Assembly: GCA_016715195.1 (NCBI GenBank)
Contig: JADKBB010000001.1
Coordinates: 1-64,000, forward strand
Reading direction: 5' to 3'
From: Candidatus Villigracilis proximus
GTDB taxonomy: Bacteria > Chloroflexota > Anaerolineae > Anaerolineales > Villigracilaceae
Length of the DNA stretch: 64,000 nucleotides
Under the pieces are notes generated by a model that worked only from the letters and a program-made list of their open reading frames with translations, made no database searches and was not told the DNA's origin. This document shows positions 9,513 through 18,950 of the stretch, one piece after another; positions within the stretch are counted from its first letter, which is position 1; each line of letters starts with the position of its first letter. The position numbers and the translations under genes were made by a program.

Positions 9513-9935
9513 ATGGAAAGTCCGAAAAATGTTTTGCCGAAGCCCAAGAGAACGATCGCGCAGATGATCATGATTGCTGTGATTGTTTTTTTATGCTTGT
9601 TGCTTGTGGCCGCGGCGGGTATTGTCATTATTCCCAATCTTGGAAAATTTTCCATACCAGAGGTGCCGGACGGGTATCGCTATAATGGGATTGCGAGTGC
9701 TGAACTTCAGGAACAGGCTATCAAATTAATTGAGAAGGAGGAAGGCGCTTTAAGCTGTGATACTATTTTATTAACTTCAGGGGATGTGTTGAACCTGCCG
9801 CAGGATGTGATCGATGCAAGTTGGGCGGAGTTATGGCATTTGGATGCGTGTGGTGAGGAGCATACCTACGCGGTGAGTTTTTCTCCTGAACCTGCCGGCG
9901 GTATAAATGTTGTCGTATTACGAGTTGAAAATTAA
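9513..9935 (+). CDS. small membrane-anchored protein of unknown function
   Basis: A 140-residue protein I do not recognise. Residues 17-42 form one hydrophobic segment (about IAQMIMIAVIVFLCLLLVAA), with a short Lys-rich cytoplasmic N-terminus. About 95 residues should lie outside the membrane, including two Cys (SCDTI and DACGEE) that could pair, with no obvious motif. A GGAG site lies before the ATG. The next gene has the same plan (short N-terminus, one membrane segment, outer domain with two Cys and the pattern W-x-E-W/L), so the two look like diverged tandem paralogues. Confidence 0.7.
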   Translation: MESPKNVLPKPKRTIAQMIMIAVIVFLCLLLVAAAGIVIIPNLGKFSIPEVPDGYRYNGIASAELQEQAIKLIEKEEGALSCDTILLTSGDVLNLPQDVIDASWAELWHLDACGEEHTYAVSFSPEPAGGINVVVLRVEN

Positions 9936-9957
9936 ATTTTTAATGTAGAGGAAAATC

Positions 9958-10470
9958 ATGGAAAATTCAATGGAATCAGATCAGGCTAAATCAAATTCAA
10001 ACCGCAATATAATTATTGGTGTGGTGGTTGCTGTCGTTTTGTGTTGTTGCTGTGTGGTTACTGCTGCGGGGGGCTTTTATGGTTATCAAGGATATGTGGC
10101 TGCGCAATCAACTTATGAGCAGCTTCAAAATTTTGAAATTCCCACCGGGATTCCTTCGGATCCCAATGACCCAAACAGCCCAACGATTCCGATCCCTAAT
10201 TTTGACAGCAGTGATGCTCCGCAAGGCGGGCTGACAGATGATTCCACGCGCATTGTGGCCTGGTCAACGGTGCAGATATTTGCGGCGATACAGGGCTGTG
10301 CGGCTCCAACGGCAGAGGGAACGATAATTTCCATCACTCAGGAACCGGATTCCAGCGGTGTCTGGCAGGAAGAATGGACTGTAAATTGCGGCGATGGTAC
10401 CTCACAGCTTTTTAATTTAACGTTGACGCCTGAAAACGGAATTGTGAATGTAAGCATTGACCTTAAATAG
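9958..10470 (+). CDS. small membrane-anchored protein, paralogue of preceding gene
   Basis: A 170-residue protein with a polar N-terminus, one hydrophobic segment at about residues 18-42 containing a CCCCC run, a Pro-rich spacer (about 65-85, DPNDPNSPTIPIP) and an outer domain with Cys at GCAAP and NCGDG. I do not recognise the family. The outer domain ends in a pattern (EEWTVNCG, then FNLTLTPENGIVNV) like the end of the preceding gene (LWHLDACG, then VSFSPEPAGGINV). AGAGGAAA precedes the start, 22 bases after the previous stop. A terminator follows, so the two form a unit. Confidence 0.7.
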   Translation: MENSMESDQAKSNSNRNIIIGVVVAVVLCCCCVVTAAGGFYGYQGYVAAQSTYEQLQNFEIPTGIPSDPNDPNSPTIPIPNFDSSDAPQGGLTDDSTRIVAWSTVQIFAAIQGCAAPTAEGTIISITQEPDSSGVWQEEWTVNCGDGTSQLFNLTLTPENGIVNVSIDLK

Positions 10471-10477
10471 GGTATGG

Positions 10478-10511
10478 AAGGCGGGCGGAGATTTTTCTGC
10501 CCGCCTTTTAA
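10478..10511 (+). terminator. rho-independent terminator
   Basis: Arms AAGGCGGGC and GCCCGCCTT around a 12-base loop, followed by TTTT. It closes the two small membrane-protein genes. Confidence 0.85.
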
Positions 10512-10630
10512 TGACCTGTTGTTTTTGTGCTATTACGTGATGACCGATTTTGAAAAATAATTGCTCTCTGTACACGAGGTTTTTAATCAGACTTTAGGGT
10601 TTGTGTGCGGGCTAGAGAAAAAATAAAAAT

Positions 10631-12382
10631 ATGAATTTTTCACAGAAAATAAAGAGTAACGCCCTTTGGGATATTTCAAAGAATGGGGATTTGATTGCGC
10701 TGTTGATCTTTCTGATTCAAATCCTTTTTATGTTGTATCGTTTCATGCCGACTTTGCAGGATATTAATCTTTGGGATGAGGCGATTTATATCAACGCGGG
10801 CAGGGAGTTGATCAATGGAACCCTGACTCCATTTGAGTGGAATCCCTTTGTGGCGATATTCTATGCGTTCACTTATCTGCCTTTTAAGAGTTCTCCGTAT
10901 TGGATGATGCAGAGCGCAGCTGTGGGGCGGGTGCTGCTGTTCGGGTTGATGTGGCTGGGTAGTTTTCTGATCGCAAAACGGTTGAGCAGGCTGTCTTATC
11001 CACTGGTGATGGCGGGAGTTTTATTTTCCATGACCGTTTTGACCGACATATTGGACAATCCGACGGATGCTTTGTTCGCGGCCATGTCCGGTTTTGCTTT
11101 TTGGAAGTTAATAACTTATTACGAAACCAGAGAAGAAAAACAACTCGGATGGATCTCATGTTTTCTGGGTTTGGCTGCGCTGTCAAGAAATGATGGTCTG
11201 GTTTTGTTTGTTATTTTTGTGGTTCTTTCTCTTTTGTTCCTGCGGTCTTCCGTTAATAAAATTAAACATCTTCTTTATACTGCGCTGCCCTTTTTGATTT
11301 TTGTTTTTGGCTATTTTCTTATTTACGGATTTGTTACCGGAAACTTTTCTTTGGGAACCAGGGAAAGGTCGTATATTGCTTTTGAGCAGGGACAGGCCGA
11401 GCTTTATCAGGAAAACGAATCCTGCCAACAGAGTTTTTCACGATGCGCGATCCTTGAGGCGCGTGAATTATATGGCACGCCCGTGGATAATAATTATTCG
11501 GTATTTACTGCGATTCGCAATAATCCCGGTGCGATGCTTGAGAGGGTCGTTCACAGCTTGAAGGTTTTGCCCGAGTTGATCTATTCAGCATACGGCAAGC
11601 GGACCGCTTACATGGTATTCTTTCTTGCCATAACCGGTATATTTGAATTGGCGCGGAAACGTCAATTTTTACTGCTCGGCTCTTTGTTGATATGGACAGC
11701 ATATCTGGGAGTTTATTTCCTCACGTTTTTCCGCGCGGGCTATTTACAGACTCCGTACTTTGTTGTTTTTGTATTGGCCGCAATTGGGGTCACTTCACTG
11801 GTGAATTCGATTATCAGTGGACGAAAAGAATATTTGATCTGGACTGTGTTTCTTTTTATTTTGTCTGTGATCGGTGTATATAGGTCTCTGAATTATCTTT
11901 ATTTCAATACTTTGGTTTTATTGGGAATCATTTGGGCTGGAAAATTGGCAAGTCGCAGCCGTGTAGAGGAAATTCCCATAACGCTTTATCTCATTTTTCT
12001 AGCAGGCGGCATGATCGTGAGGGGTGCCTATAATCCTCCACAGATACAGATTTGGGGGGAAATTCCCGAAGAGCAGGCGATTGTCTTTTTGCAAGAAACT
12101 TTCCCTGAAGACTCTCTGGTTGCGGCGGGCGCTCCGGGGGCTGTGTATGCTGCTCGCATGGACTATTTTGAAATAGGCGATCTAGACGGTGTTGTCACTT
12201 CTCCAGAGGATTTGTATGCACAACTTTCGAGCCTTGGGGTGCAGGCAATTTACGTAGACAGCTTTTTATCCAGTAGAAACAGCCATATCTATGAGTTGAT
12301 CGATGCCGGAGTCGGAGATGAATTTGAGCAAATATTCTCGGGTCGGGATGGTTCCATTCAAGTTTTACGAGTCAGACCGTAG
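10631..12382 (+). CDS. GT-C (PMT/GT39-like) membrane glycosyltransferase
   Basis: A 583-residue polytopic protein with about 10-12 membrane segments. The first outside loop carries an acidic pair in INLWDEAIY at about residues 49-57, the usual catalytic signature of dolichyl-phosphate-mannose-type and ArnT-like transferases. A soluble C-terminal segment of about 110 residues follows the last helix (EEQAIVFLQETFPEDSLVAAG), typical of bacterial members. It should transfer a lipid-linked sugar to a protein or glycan on the outer face of the membrane. Donor and acceptor are unknown. It stands alone between two hairpins, so it is probably monocistronic. Confidence 0.75.
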   Translation: MNFSQKIKSNALWDISKNGDLIALLIFLIQILFMLYRFMPTLQDINLWDEAIYINAGRELINGTLTPFEWNPFVAIFYAFTYLPFKSSPYWMMQSAAVGRVLLFGLMWLGSFLIAKRLSRLSYPLVMAGVLFSMTVLTDILDNPTDALFAAMSGFAFWKLITYYETREEKQLGWISCFLGLAALSRNDGLVLFVIFVVLSLLFLRSSVNKIKHLLYTALPFLIFVFGYFLIYGFVTGNFSLGTRERSYIAFEQGQAELYQENESCQQSFSRCAILEARELYGTPVDNNYSVFTAIRNNPGAMLERVVHSLKVLPELIYSAYGKRTAYMVFFLAITGIFELARKRQFLLLGSLLIWTAYLGVYFLTFFRAGYLQTPYFVVFVLAAIGVTSLVNSIISGRKEYLIWTVFLFILSVIGVYRSLNYLYFNTLVLLGIIWAGKLASRSRVEEIPITLYLIFLAGGMIVRGAYNPPQIQIWGEIPEEQAIVFLQETFPEDSLVAAGAPGAVYAARMDYFEIGDLDGVVTSPEDLYAQLSSLGVQAIYVDSFLSSRNSHIYELIDAGVGDEFEQIFSGRDGSIQVLRVRP

Positions 12383-12405
12383 TATTCTCCTATGACAGCA
12401 ATCTT

Positions 12406-12433
12406 CGTCCCGCTTACCATGCATGGCGGGACG
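12406..12433 (+). terminator. hairpin after glycosyltransferase
   Basis: Arms CGTCCCGC and GCGGGACG with a 12-base loop, followed by TTATAC rather than a clean T run. A weak terminator or processing hairpin. Confidence 0.55.
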
Positions 12434-12529
12434 TTATACATTTCAATTTACAGACAATTTACAGCGTGAGCAACTGAAATTAATAACACTCGACTATAAT
12501 CGGGGAAATTCGCAAGCGGAGATTCAAGT

Positions 12530-14323
12530 ATGTCCTTCAATATTGGTGAGAACGTTGGTCCATATCGGATCATCGAGCAGCTTGGTCAAGGCGGCATGGC
12601 AACTGTCTACAAAGCCTATCATGCCGCGCTTGACCGTTACGTTGCTTTAAAAGTTTTACACCCGGCATTTCATCAGGATCAGACATTTACAATGCGTTTC
12701 CAGCGCGAAGCACGTGTGGTTGCACGTTTGGAACACCCGAATATTGTCCCGGTTTATGATTATTCAGAATATGAGGCGCGGCCTTTTCTTGTAATGAAAT
12801 ACATCGAAGGCGATACTCTAAAAGCCCGCTTAAATAAAGGCCCGCTTACTTCAGAGGAGATCGAACGGGTGGTTAATTCGGTGGGGTCTGCTCTGGCATA
12901 CGCCCACAGGCAGGGAATTCTGCATCGTGATATAAAACCTTCCAACGTTATGATTGCAGCGGATGGAACCATGTATCTCGCAGATTTTGGCCTTGCGCGA
13001 ATTGCAGAAGCAGGTGAATCCACCATGTCGTCTGATTCGATCATGGGTACACCGCAGTATATTTCCCCCGAACAGGCAATGGGCAAAAAAGACCTCGATG
13101 CCGGAACAGATATTTATTCCTTCGGCGTTATGTTATATGAAATGGTGGTCGGACAGGTTCCTTTCAGTGCTGACACGCCGTTTTCAATTATCCACGACCA
13201 TATTTATACTCCATTGCCTTTACCGATCAAGGTCAACCCCAAGGTGCCCGAGCCTGTTCAGCGTGTTTTGTTGAAGGCGCTAGCAAAAGACCGGCTGGAT
13301 CGTTATGAAAGTACCGAGGAACTGATCGAAGCGTTCAAAGATGCTTGGCTTGAAGCCGGTATTCCGATGCAAGGCACAGCCATTACCATGCGTCCCGGAA
13401 CTTTAAAAACAGACCGGACAAATTCTAAAAAACAAATTGCCGCGCCTGCCGCCAGCGAATCTAAAAAACGTTCTCCGTGGATGTGGGTGAGTGTGGCTCT
13501 CGTTGCTTTGCTTTGTTTGGCAGTTGCTTTTGCCGCTGTCTTAAGAAATCGGGCTGCTCTTTTGGTTGAGGCGACTTCTGTGCCTACCGTCTCATTAAAC
13601 ACAGCAACGCCCATTCTTCCCAATCCTTTGCCTACCGTACCCGGCCCGGGCGGCCAGGGCGGTCCTGGTGGAAATTCCACAATGCCCACTGTGCAAAACG
13701 CTTCCCCTGAAGTGCTTGCTAATATGGAACTGGTTAGAAAAAACCCGGGTGATCCGGCTGCGCATCTACAGCTTGCCATTGCCCTATGGGATATGAAAGA
13801 AACCATCCCATCCATGTCAGAACTCGTGCAAGCCGCCAATTTAGCCGGCCCCGGTAATAAGGAATTTTTCATCCGCGCCGCAGAAGAATTTAAGGATCGT
13901 GAAGCCTGGATTCCAGTTGCAGGAATGTATTTACGCGCATCCCAGATCTATCGTGAGACAGAGATGCCTGTTGAACTGGAACATGATTTTCATGAAGCTA
14001 TATATAAGGCTTCAGAACAAAAAGATATGCCCGGCTTCGTTTTCTTTGACCGTATTGATTCCGTCAGCCAGCCGCTTGGTTTTATTGCGCGCGCCCGGCA
14101 CGCTTTATATAATGTTTCTTTGGAAGAAGCAAAACGGCAGTTATTACAGGCCGAGCAAGCGCAGCCCAATATGTCTGAATCGCTGTTATTAAAAGCAGAG
14201 ATTGCTTTAAAAGAAGGCGAAACAGAAGAAGCAAAAAATATATTACTTACCCTTTCATCAGATTCTGACGCGCCCGAGTGGATACGCCTCATGGCTGATG
14301 AATATCTCAAAACAATATTATAA
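12530..14323 (+). CDS. membrane Ser/Thr protein kinase with TPR-like C-terminus
   Basis: A 597-residue Hanks-type kinase. The kinase domain spans about residues 11-270: glycine loop GQGGMATVY, ATP-binding Lys41 (VALK), catalytic HRDIKPSN with Asp134, DFG at 152-154 and GTPQYISPEQ. All key residues are present, so it should be active. One membrane helix follows at about 318-340, then a Pro/Gly-rich linker and about 200 outer residues with TPR-like repeats (NPGDPAAHLQLAIALWDM). The layout suggests sensing outside the cell and phosphorylation inside. tpiA starts 11 bases downstream, so kinase and triosephosphate isomerase are probably co-transcribed. Start at 12530 (ATG). Confidence 0.93.
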   Translation: MSFNIGENVGPYRIIEQLGQGGMATVYKAYHAALDRYVALKVLHPAFHQDQTFTMRFQREARVVARLEHPNIVPVYDYSEYEARPFLVMKYIEGDTLKARLNKGPLTSEEIERVVNSVGSALAYAHRQGILHRDIKPSNVMIAADGTMYLADFGLARIAEAGESTMSSDSIMGTPQYISPEQAMGKKDLDAGTDIYSFGVMLYEMVVGQVPFSADTPFSIIHDHIYTPLPLPIKVNPKVPEPVQRVLLKALAKDRLDRYESTEELIEAFKDAWLEAGIPMQGTAITMRPGTLKTDRTNSKKQIAAPAASESKKRSPWMWVSVALVALLCLAVAFAAVLRNRAALLVEATSVPTVSLNTATPILPNPLPTVPGPGGQGGPGGNSTMPTVQNASPEVLANMELVRKNPGDPAAHLQLAIALWDMKETIPSMSELVQAANLAGPGNKEFFIRAAEEFKDREAWIPVAGMYLRASQIYRETEMPVELEHDFHEAIYKASEQKDMPGFVFFDRIDSVSQPLGFIARARHALYNVSLEEAKRQLLQAEQAQPNMSESLLLKAEIALKEGETEEAKNILLTLSSDSDAPEWIRLMADEYLKTIL

Positions 14324-14334
14324 GGATCACATAC

Positions 14335-15090
14335 ATGCGAACACCATTAGTTGCCGGGAATTGGAAAATGAACAAGACCATCGCCGAAACGCGCGATCTG
14401 GTCTTCAAGATGAGCCTTCAATTACGCGAGATCAACGGCGTCGACAAGGTTCTATGTCCGCCGTTCATGTCACTCATGGCCGCCTCAGCGCTGCTTGAAG
14501 GATCTGGCATCAGCCTCGGCGCTCAAAATATGCATTGGGAGGAAAAAGGCGCATTCACCGGCGAAATTTCCCCTGCAATGGTAAAGGAATTATGCCGTTA
14601 CGTGATTCTTGGACATTCCGAACGGCGCGCTTATTTTGGCGAAACCAATGAAATTGTGAATCGGAAATTGATCTCCGCCCAAACCTTTGATCTGACCCCG
14701 ATCGTTTGTGTTGGCGAGACGCTGGAACAATACGAATCAAACCGTACCCGTGAAGTTGTTTCTGCTCAAACCAGCCAGAGTCTCAGGGACGTATCTCCCG
14801 CTTTTGCCTCCCGCATAATCGTCGCCTACGAACCCGTCTGGGCGATAGGAACAGGCAAGGCGTCCAATGGTATTGAAGCGAATGCAGTTGTAAAAGATAT
14901 CATCCGCCCCGCGTTGACAGAGTTATTTGGCAGTGAAACTGCTCAAGCCATTCGCGTACTTTACGGCGGCTCAGTCACTGCTTCCAACGCTGCCGAATTC
15001 TTCGGTCAACCTGATATTGACGGCGCACTTGTTGGTGGAGCCAGCTTGAAAATAGATGAGTTTGCGGCAATTGCCAAAGCCGCTGCGTAG
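14335..15090 (+). CDS. tpiA: triosephosphate isomerase
   Basis: A 251-residue enzyme interconverting dihydroxyacetone phosphate and glyceraldehyde-3-phosphate. The N-terminal GNWKMNKT (Asn/Lys of the active site) is at about residues 7-14, the catalytic His in ILGHSERR near 96, the catalytic Glu in VAYEPVWAIGTG near 166, and the phosphate-binding YGGSV and GALVGGASL near the end. All are intact. It sits 11 bases after the kinase gene, with AAGGATC before the ATG. Together with gap and pgk it makes a loose glycolytic cluster. Confidence 0.98.
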   Translation: MRTPLVAGNWKMNKTIAETRDLVFKMSLQLREINGVDKVLCPPFMSLMAASALLEGSGISLGAQNMHWEEKGAFTGEISPAMVKELCRYVILGHSERRAYFGETNEIVNRKLISAQTFDLTPIVCVGETLEQYESNRTREVVSAQTSQSLRDVSPAFASRIIVAYEPVWAIGTGKASNGIEANAVVKDIIRPALTELFGSETAQAIRVLYGGSVTASNAAEFFGQPDIDGALVGGASLKIDEFAAIAKAAA

Positions 15091-15143
15091 ATCGTCAATA
15101 CAATATTTATAAGCATCATCATCCACCCTGCATAGCTGCGAAT

Positions 15144-15896
15144 ATGCCCTTTTCAGGTCTGCTCTGGTTTATTCTATTACTTCTGCCGCTGGTATTTTTC
15201 CAGCGGCTTTTGCATCGTGAAATACAAGCTGTTTTTCTCATTGTCACGCGCAATGCACAGTTGACAATTGGGCTGTTCTCGATCCTGTTTTTCCCCGGTG
15301 TATTTTTGCATGAACTTAGTCATTTTTTGATGGCGAAACTATTAGGTGTGCGCACTGGCAGGTTTTCACTTATGCCCGCCAGTCTGCCTGACGGACGTTT
15401 GCAAATGGGATATGTGGAAACCGAGCAAACAGATATCGTCCGCGATTCATTGATTGGTCTCTCGCCGCTGATCGCAGGTAGTTCCTTTGTCGCCTACGCG
15501 GGGATCAATCACATGCAAATCCTCACTCTGTGGGATGTGCTGCTTCACGGCCAGATCAATTTGTTTTGGATGGGCCTGGGACTTCTTCCTACGGTGAAGG
15601 ACTTTTATCTCTGGTTCTATTTTGCTTTTGCAGTTTCCAGCACAATGATGCCTTCTGAATCTGATAGGCATGCCTGGCTTCCGCTTGGTCTATGGGCTGC
15701 GGTTTTGCTTGCCCTGGCGATCTTTGCCGGTGCAGGGACATGGATGTTGGAAAACCTTGCCCCATTTCTAAATAATTTTTTAAATGTAGCGGCAACTTTA
15801 TTTGGGCTTAGTTTGATTCTGCATATCGTGCTTTTGCTGCCGATCGTGCTGGTTCATCGTATCGTATCTCGCATCACGGGTTTGGATGTGAAATAA
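15144..15896 (+). CDS. membrane protein with HEXXH motif (M50-like)
   Basis: A 250-residue membrane protein with about five or six hydrophobic segments. HELSH at residues 56-60 lies inside a hydrophobic helix (FPGVFLHELSHFLMAKLLG), as in site-2-protease-type zinc proteases. I do not see the second-half NPxxPxDG motif of that family, so catalysis is uncertain. Charged loop residues 65-100 (RTGRFSLMPASLPDG) should face the cytoplasm. It follows tpiA by 53 bases and may be on the same transcript. Function unknown. Confidence 0.65.
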   Translation: MPFSGLLWFILLLLPLVFFQRLLHREIQAVFLIVTRNAQLTIGLFSILFFPGVFLHELSHFLMAKLLGVRTGRFSLMPASLPDGRLQMGYVETEQTDIVRDSLIGLSPLIAGSSFVAYAGINHMQILTLWDVLLHGQINLFWMGLGLLPTVKDFYLWFYFAFAVSSTMMPSESDRHAWLPLGLWAAVLLALAIFAGAGTWMLENLAPFLNNFLNVAATLFGLSLILHIVLLLPIVLVHRIVSRITGLDVK

Positions 15897-15907
15897 TTTT
15901 TTTAAAA

Positions 15908-16291
15908 TTACCCCTTAACATAGGAAAGTTTTTCACAGATGACGCCATCCCTTACCTGGAATATGTCAACTCCTCGGACGTCTCTGTTCTTTCCTGCTGT
16001 ATCGACCCAATGGTATCTCCAGCGCATAATACATCGAATCCCAAAGCCAAAAACTTCCTCGATTTCGATATGAGCATGAGGGGATGCATGGAAGAAGTCT
16101 TGCCAGTATTGGGTGATTACTTCCTTTCCCGAATAGACAGCTCCGTTAGGAGCTGGTTCAGCATGTTCGATCACACAATCGTCGCTCATGAGCAGTATCA
16201 TATTGGCGACATCATGACGGTTAAAAGCCTTGTTGAATTCAAGTACAACACGAATCGCTGACTCTATTTTTGACATGCGGGTTGGACTCAT
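15908..16291 (-). CDS. SnoaL/NTF2-like protein
   Basis: A 127-residue protein with the cone-shaped NTF2-like plan: N-terminal helices (IRVVLEFNKAFNRHDVANMILLMSDDCVIE), then alternating strands ending in MRWRYHWVDTAGK and RGVDIFQVRDGVICEKLSYVKG. Families with this fold include small isomerases, hydrolases and binding proteins, so no reaction can be assigned. The ATG at 16291 follows AGGTG; one five codons in is also possible. It lies just downstream of the alpha/beta hydrolase on the same strand, 21 bases away, so the two are probably co-transcribed. Confidence 0.8.
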   Translation of the reverse strand: MSPTRMSKIESAIRVVLEFNKAFNRHDVANMILLMSDDCVIEHAEPAPNGAVYSGKEVITQYWQDFFHASPHAHIEIEEVFGFGIRCIMRWRYHWVDTAGKNRDVRGVDIFQVRDGVICEKLSYVKG

Positions 16292-16312
16292 ATGGAAACA
16301 CCTATTTTGTTT

Positions 16313-17197
16313 TTATTGTTTGAAAAAAACTTCAAGCGTTTCATTTACTAATTTCGGTTGTTCATACATGGGCATGTGCCCAGCATTTTCAATAAGCCAG
16401 AATTGATCAGGGGAAAGCCATTCAGCAATAAATCCGGCCCAGCTTGCGGTCAGAGTCCGATTTTGTGCTCCCCAGCCCAGTAATACAGGCAAAAAGTGAG
16501 CGGGCTTTTGCCGGGGCTGACTGAAAACATTAAAACTATCCAATCCCATTACCAGCCAGTATAGTGAGGCTCTTAACCTGGGGTCAAGGCGCTGTTGTTG
16601 AATGAATTGATTAAGTGTTGGATGTAAATCAGGTTCATTGTTTGCATAGATCAAGTGTGTACTTAATTGTTGCAAGTCAGGATGACTTGTAAGGTCAATC
16701 ATATACTGAAGGAGCGCCTTCCCTAAAGCCGTATGAGGACGTAAATCTGCCCAGAATTGTAAATACGGATTGAGCATTGGCGTACCGCCACAGATATTGA
16801 ACAAAGCCAATGAGGTTACTTTTTGCGGCTGATGTAAGGCAAACTCAAGCGCAACCGAAGCCCCGATACAATTCCCGACCAAAATGGGTTTGTGACAATC
16901 CAGGGTTTCGAGCAGCGCGGATAACCCTTGTACATAGGCATTTAGGGTGAGCGGTTTGAAAGGCCGATACGAACGCCCAAATCCCGGCAAATCAGGAGCG
17001 ATGACTCGGTATTTGGAAGAGAAATGTTCAAGTTGATGTGCCCAATTCCACAGTGTGCCGCCCCCGTTGTGTAAAAAAATGACAGGTGTGCCCGATCCCT
17101 TGTCAAACACATTCCAGGTTTGACCATGTATCACAGTTTGAATCTGATATGTTTCGAGCAATTCTTCTGGTGAAATTACCTGGCCGTTGGTTTGCAT
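16313..17197 (-). CDS. alpha/beta-hydrolase fold protein with Cys at nucleophile position
   Basis: A 294-residue alpha/beta hydrolase. The oxyanion region HNGGGTLWNW lies near residue 42-51 and the RVIAPDLPGFGRS strand-turn near 70. The nucleophile elbow reads VGNCIGAS, placing Cys where Ser is usual (GxSxG). The catalytic His is probably in ENAGHMPMYEQP near the C-terminus. Cys nucleophiles occur in dienelactone hydrolase, and GNCIG-type elbows exist in uncharacterised relatives. Substrate unknown. The SnoaL-like gene downstream is likely a partner. Confidence 0.85.
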   Translation of the reverse strand: MQTNGQVISPEELLETYQIQTVIHGQTWNVFDKGSGTPVIFLHNGGGTLWNWAHQLEHFSSKYRVIAPDLPGFGRSYRPFKPLTLNAYVQGLSALLETLDCHKPILVGNCIGASVALEFALHQPQKVTSLALFNICGGTPMLNPYLQFWADLRPHTALGKALLQYMIDLTSHPDLQQLSTHLIYANNEPDLHPTLNQFIQQQRLDPRLRASLYWLVMGLDSFNVFSQPRQKPAHFLPVLLGWGAQNRTLTASWAGFIAEWLSPDQFWLIENAGHMPMYEQPKLVNETLEVFFKQ

Positions 17198-17511
17198 TAT
17201 TTATTGTTGATCCATGTACCCGTCCATCCGCTGAATAATTGTTGCGCATTTTACTGGACGTTTTGACTGTTTGTGCTTGATTTTGCCTTGCGTTAAAGAA
17301 TCGCGTTTCCCTGATAGGTAATAAATAGAATTTATCTGTATTAGGAAAAACGTCCCAAAGGTTGCCATGAGGCGGCCAAATTCTCGAAATAAACCTTCGG
17401 AGCGGTACTTGTATTTTATTTTGGCTAAAGTCTAATCTATGTGTATTCCTATAAACGCATCCTGAGCGAGGCTGAAGGACGCACTTGTTTTTTTGCTCAA
17501 GATGTACTTCC
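17198..17511. other. intergenic, no gene seen
   Basis: A 314-base gap between two minus-strand genes. It is AT-rich and has stop codons in all frames at short intervals. Nothing recognisable beyond a short GCATCCTGAGCGAGGCTGAAG string of the kind common in dispersed bacterial intergenic repeats. Confidence 0.5.
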
Positions 17512-18836
17512 TTAAATTTTTACTCCCGCTTTTTTATTAAAACCACTCCATGCGCTGGCATATAGAATGTGCTTGCGAGCCGGGACTTTTTCCACACGTT
17601 TTAACCAATCAATTTCAGCGGACAGACTTTCGCGCAGGCATTCAGCAGAGAAATCTGCACGTTCCTGTTGCGAAGCATGAGATAGATTCAATGCGCCCTG
17701 TACAAATTTTGTTTCAAGTTCATCACGTTCAGCCGCATAGGTTTTGAGGCGTTCAGGATAATTTAGCAATGTGGCACGATGTAGCTTTTCATGAGTCCAA
17801 AACAGGGAGGCTGAATCTGTTGTGGAAGCAGGAACAGGCCCAAAGTTAAGAGAAGAAGCGGTGTCCATCCACATCGGTTTGAAAATGCTCGTGCAGGGGG
17901 CAGATGTGCCAGTGGCGAAAATGATCGGGGTGTTGCCATCCAAATAAGTGACCATTGATGCCGTGCTTTGACTGATGTGGATCGGGCCAAAGCCCGCATG
18001 CATACACACATCCACTGATGCGATGCCGGTGGTTTGTGGATCGAAGTTTTCATCGTTGTGATGGCGCAGCGTGCCCATCATGGATTGAATATTGAAATTG
18101 CCTTTATCTTGTTCGAGCAGGTGGGTGGTGGTGGCGCGGCGTGTGCGGCCTTTGCCAAAAGTGGTAAAAAGAAAATCGGAATAATCCTTTGTGTAATTAA
18201 AACTTCCGGCTGATTTGGCAAGGCCTTTTTGCAAAGCAAGATTTACAAGATCAGAAGAAGCCATGTCCCATTGACTGCCAAGCGTGAAGCAATTTGAAAT
18301 GGAATACACATCCTGCACCTGACGCGCCGCCCATTGCTTATCCACCGTTTCGAGCACCCAGGCATCATCAGCGTTGGCGATCAGGAAACTGTTGTGATAG
18401 TACATGCTCTCGCCATGTGAAGCGCAATTGCCGCCCTGGCCAAATTTTTCGAGCAGGTCAATGATCACTTGCATGGCTTCGCGCGGGGTAACGGCGCGTT
18501 CGAGCGCGGCACGTAACAGATCCATGCCGAGCAGCGCCGGTTTTTGTTGGCCGGAATTTTTGAATACACCGCTTCATTGCCGATCACGAGTCCGTGCTCG
18601 TTGATTCCCATTTCTGCGCCCCACATCCAGAAAGGTTTGGATAAAAGTACTGCGTGTGTTTTCTCGACCTGTGGAATTTCGATATACGTGCATTTCAATA
18701 CGCTTCCCGCGTTGTAGGTTTGAGCAGGGAAGTAGACCATGGATTGACCTTCATTTACGGGTCTATCGGAGTTTTTGCCAAAGATGGCAATGCCGTTTGA
18801 TGTGGAGAGTTTGGTGGCGATCAGAGTGTCACACAT
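17512..18836 (-). CDS. C69-family dipeptidase / secernin-like, frameshifted
   Basis: An N-terminal-nucleophile hydrolase of peptidase family C69. The mature nucleophile Cys2 is in MCDTLIA, followed by the secernin-like FGKNSDRP and the WMWGAEMGINEHGLVIGNEAV block. The frame breaks at about 18541-18545, where one base of an A run (minus strand) is missing; adding it joins YSKIPANK to KPALLGMDLLRAALERA and gives a product of about 440 residues. This is most likely a sequence error. The start has the typical MCDT and the ORF begins right there. Substrates of family members are dipeptides or amide bonds; none is assigned here. Confidence 0.85.
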
Positions 18837-18902
18837 GGTTCACCTTCAATAACTTATGGAATGTTGGCTTGGCTGAATTGATTTTTCAGAGTATAGCATA
18901 TA

Positions 18903-18934
18903 AAAAATCCCGACATGGATATGCCGGGATTTTT
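18903..18934. terminator. bidirectional terminator
   Basis: AAAAATCCCG ... CGGGATTTTT with flanking CAT/ATG pairs forms a stem with T runs in both directions. It lies between the small lipoprotein gene and the C69 gene, both on the minus strand. Confidence 0.8.
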
Positions 18935-18950
18935 GTTCTTTGTAAATATC

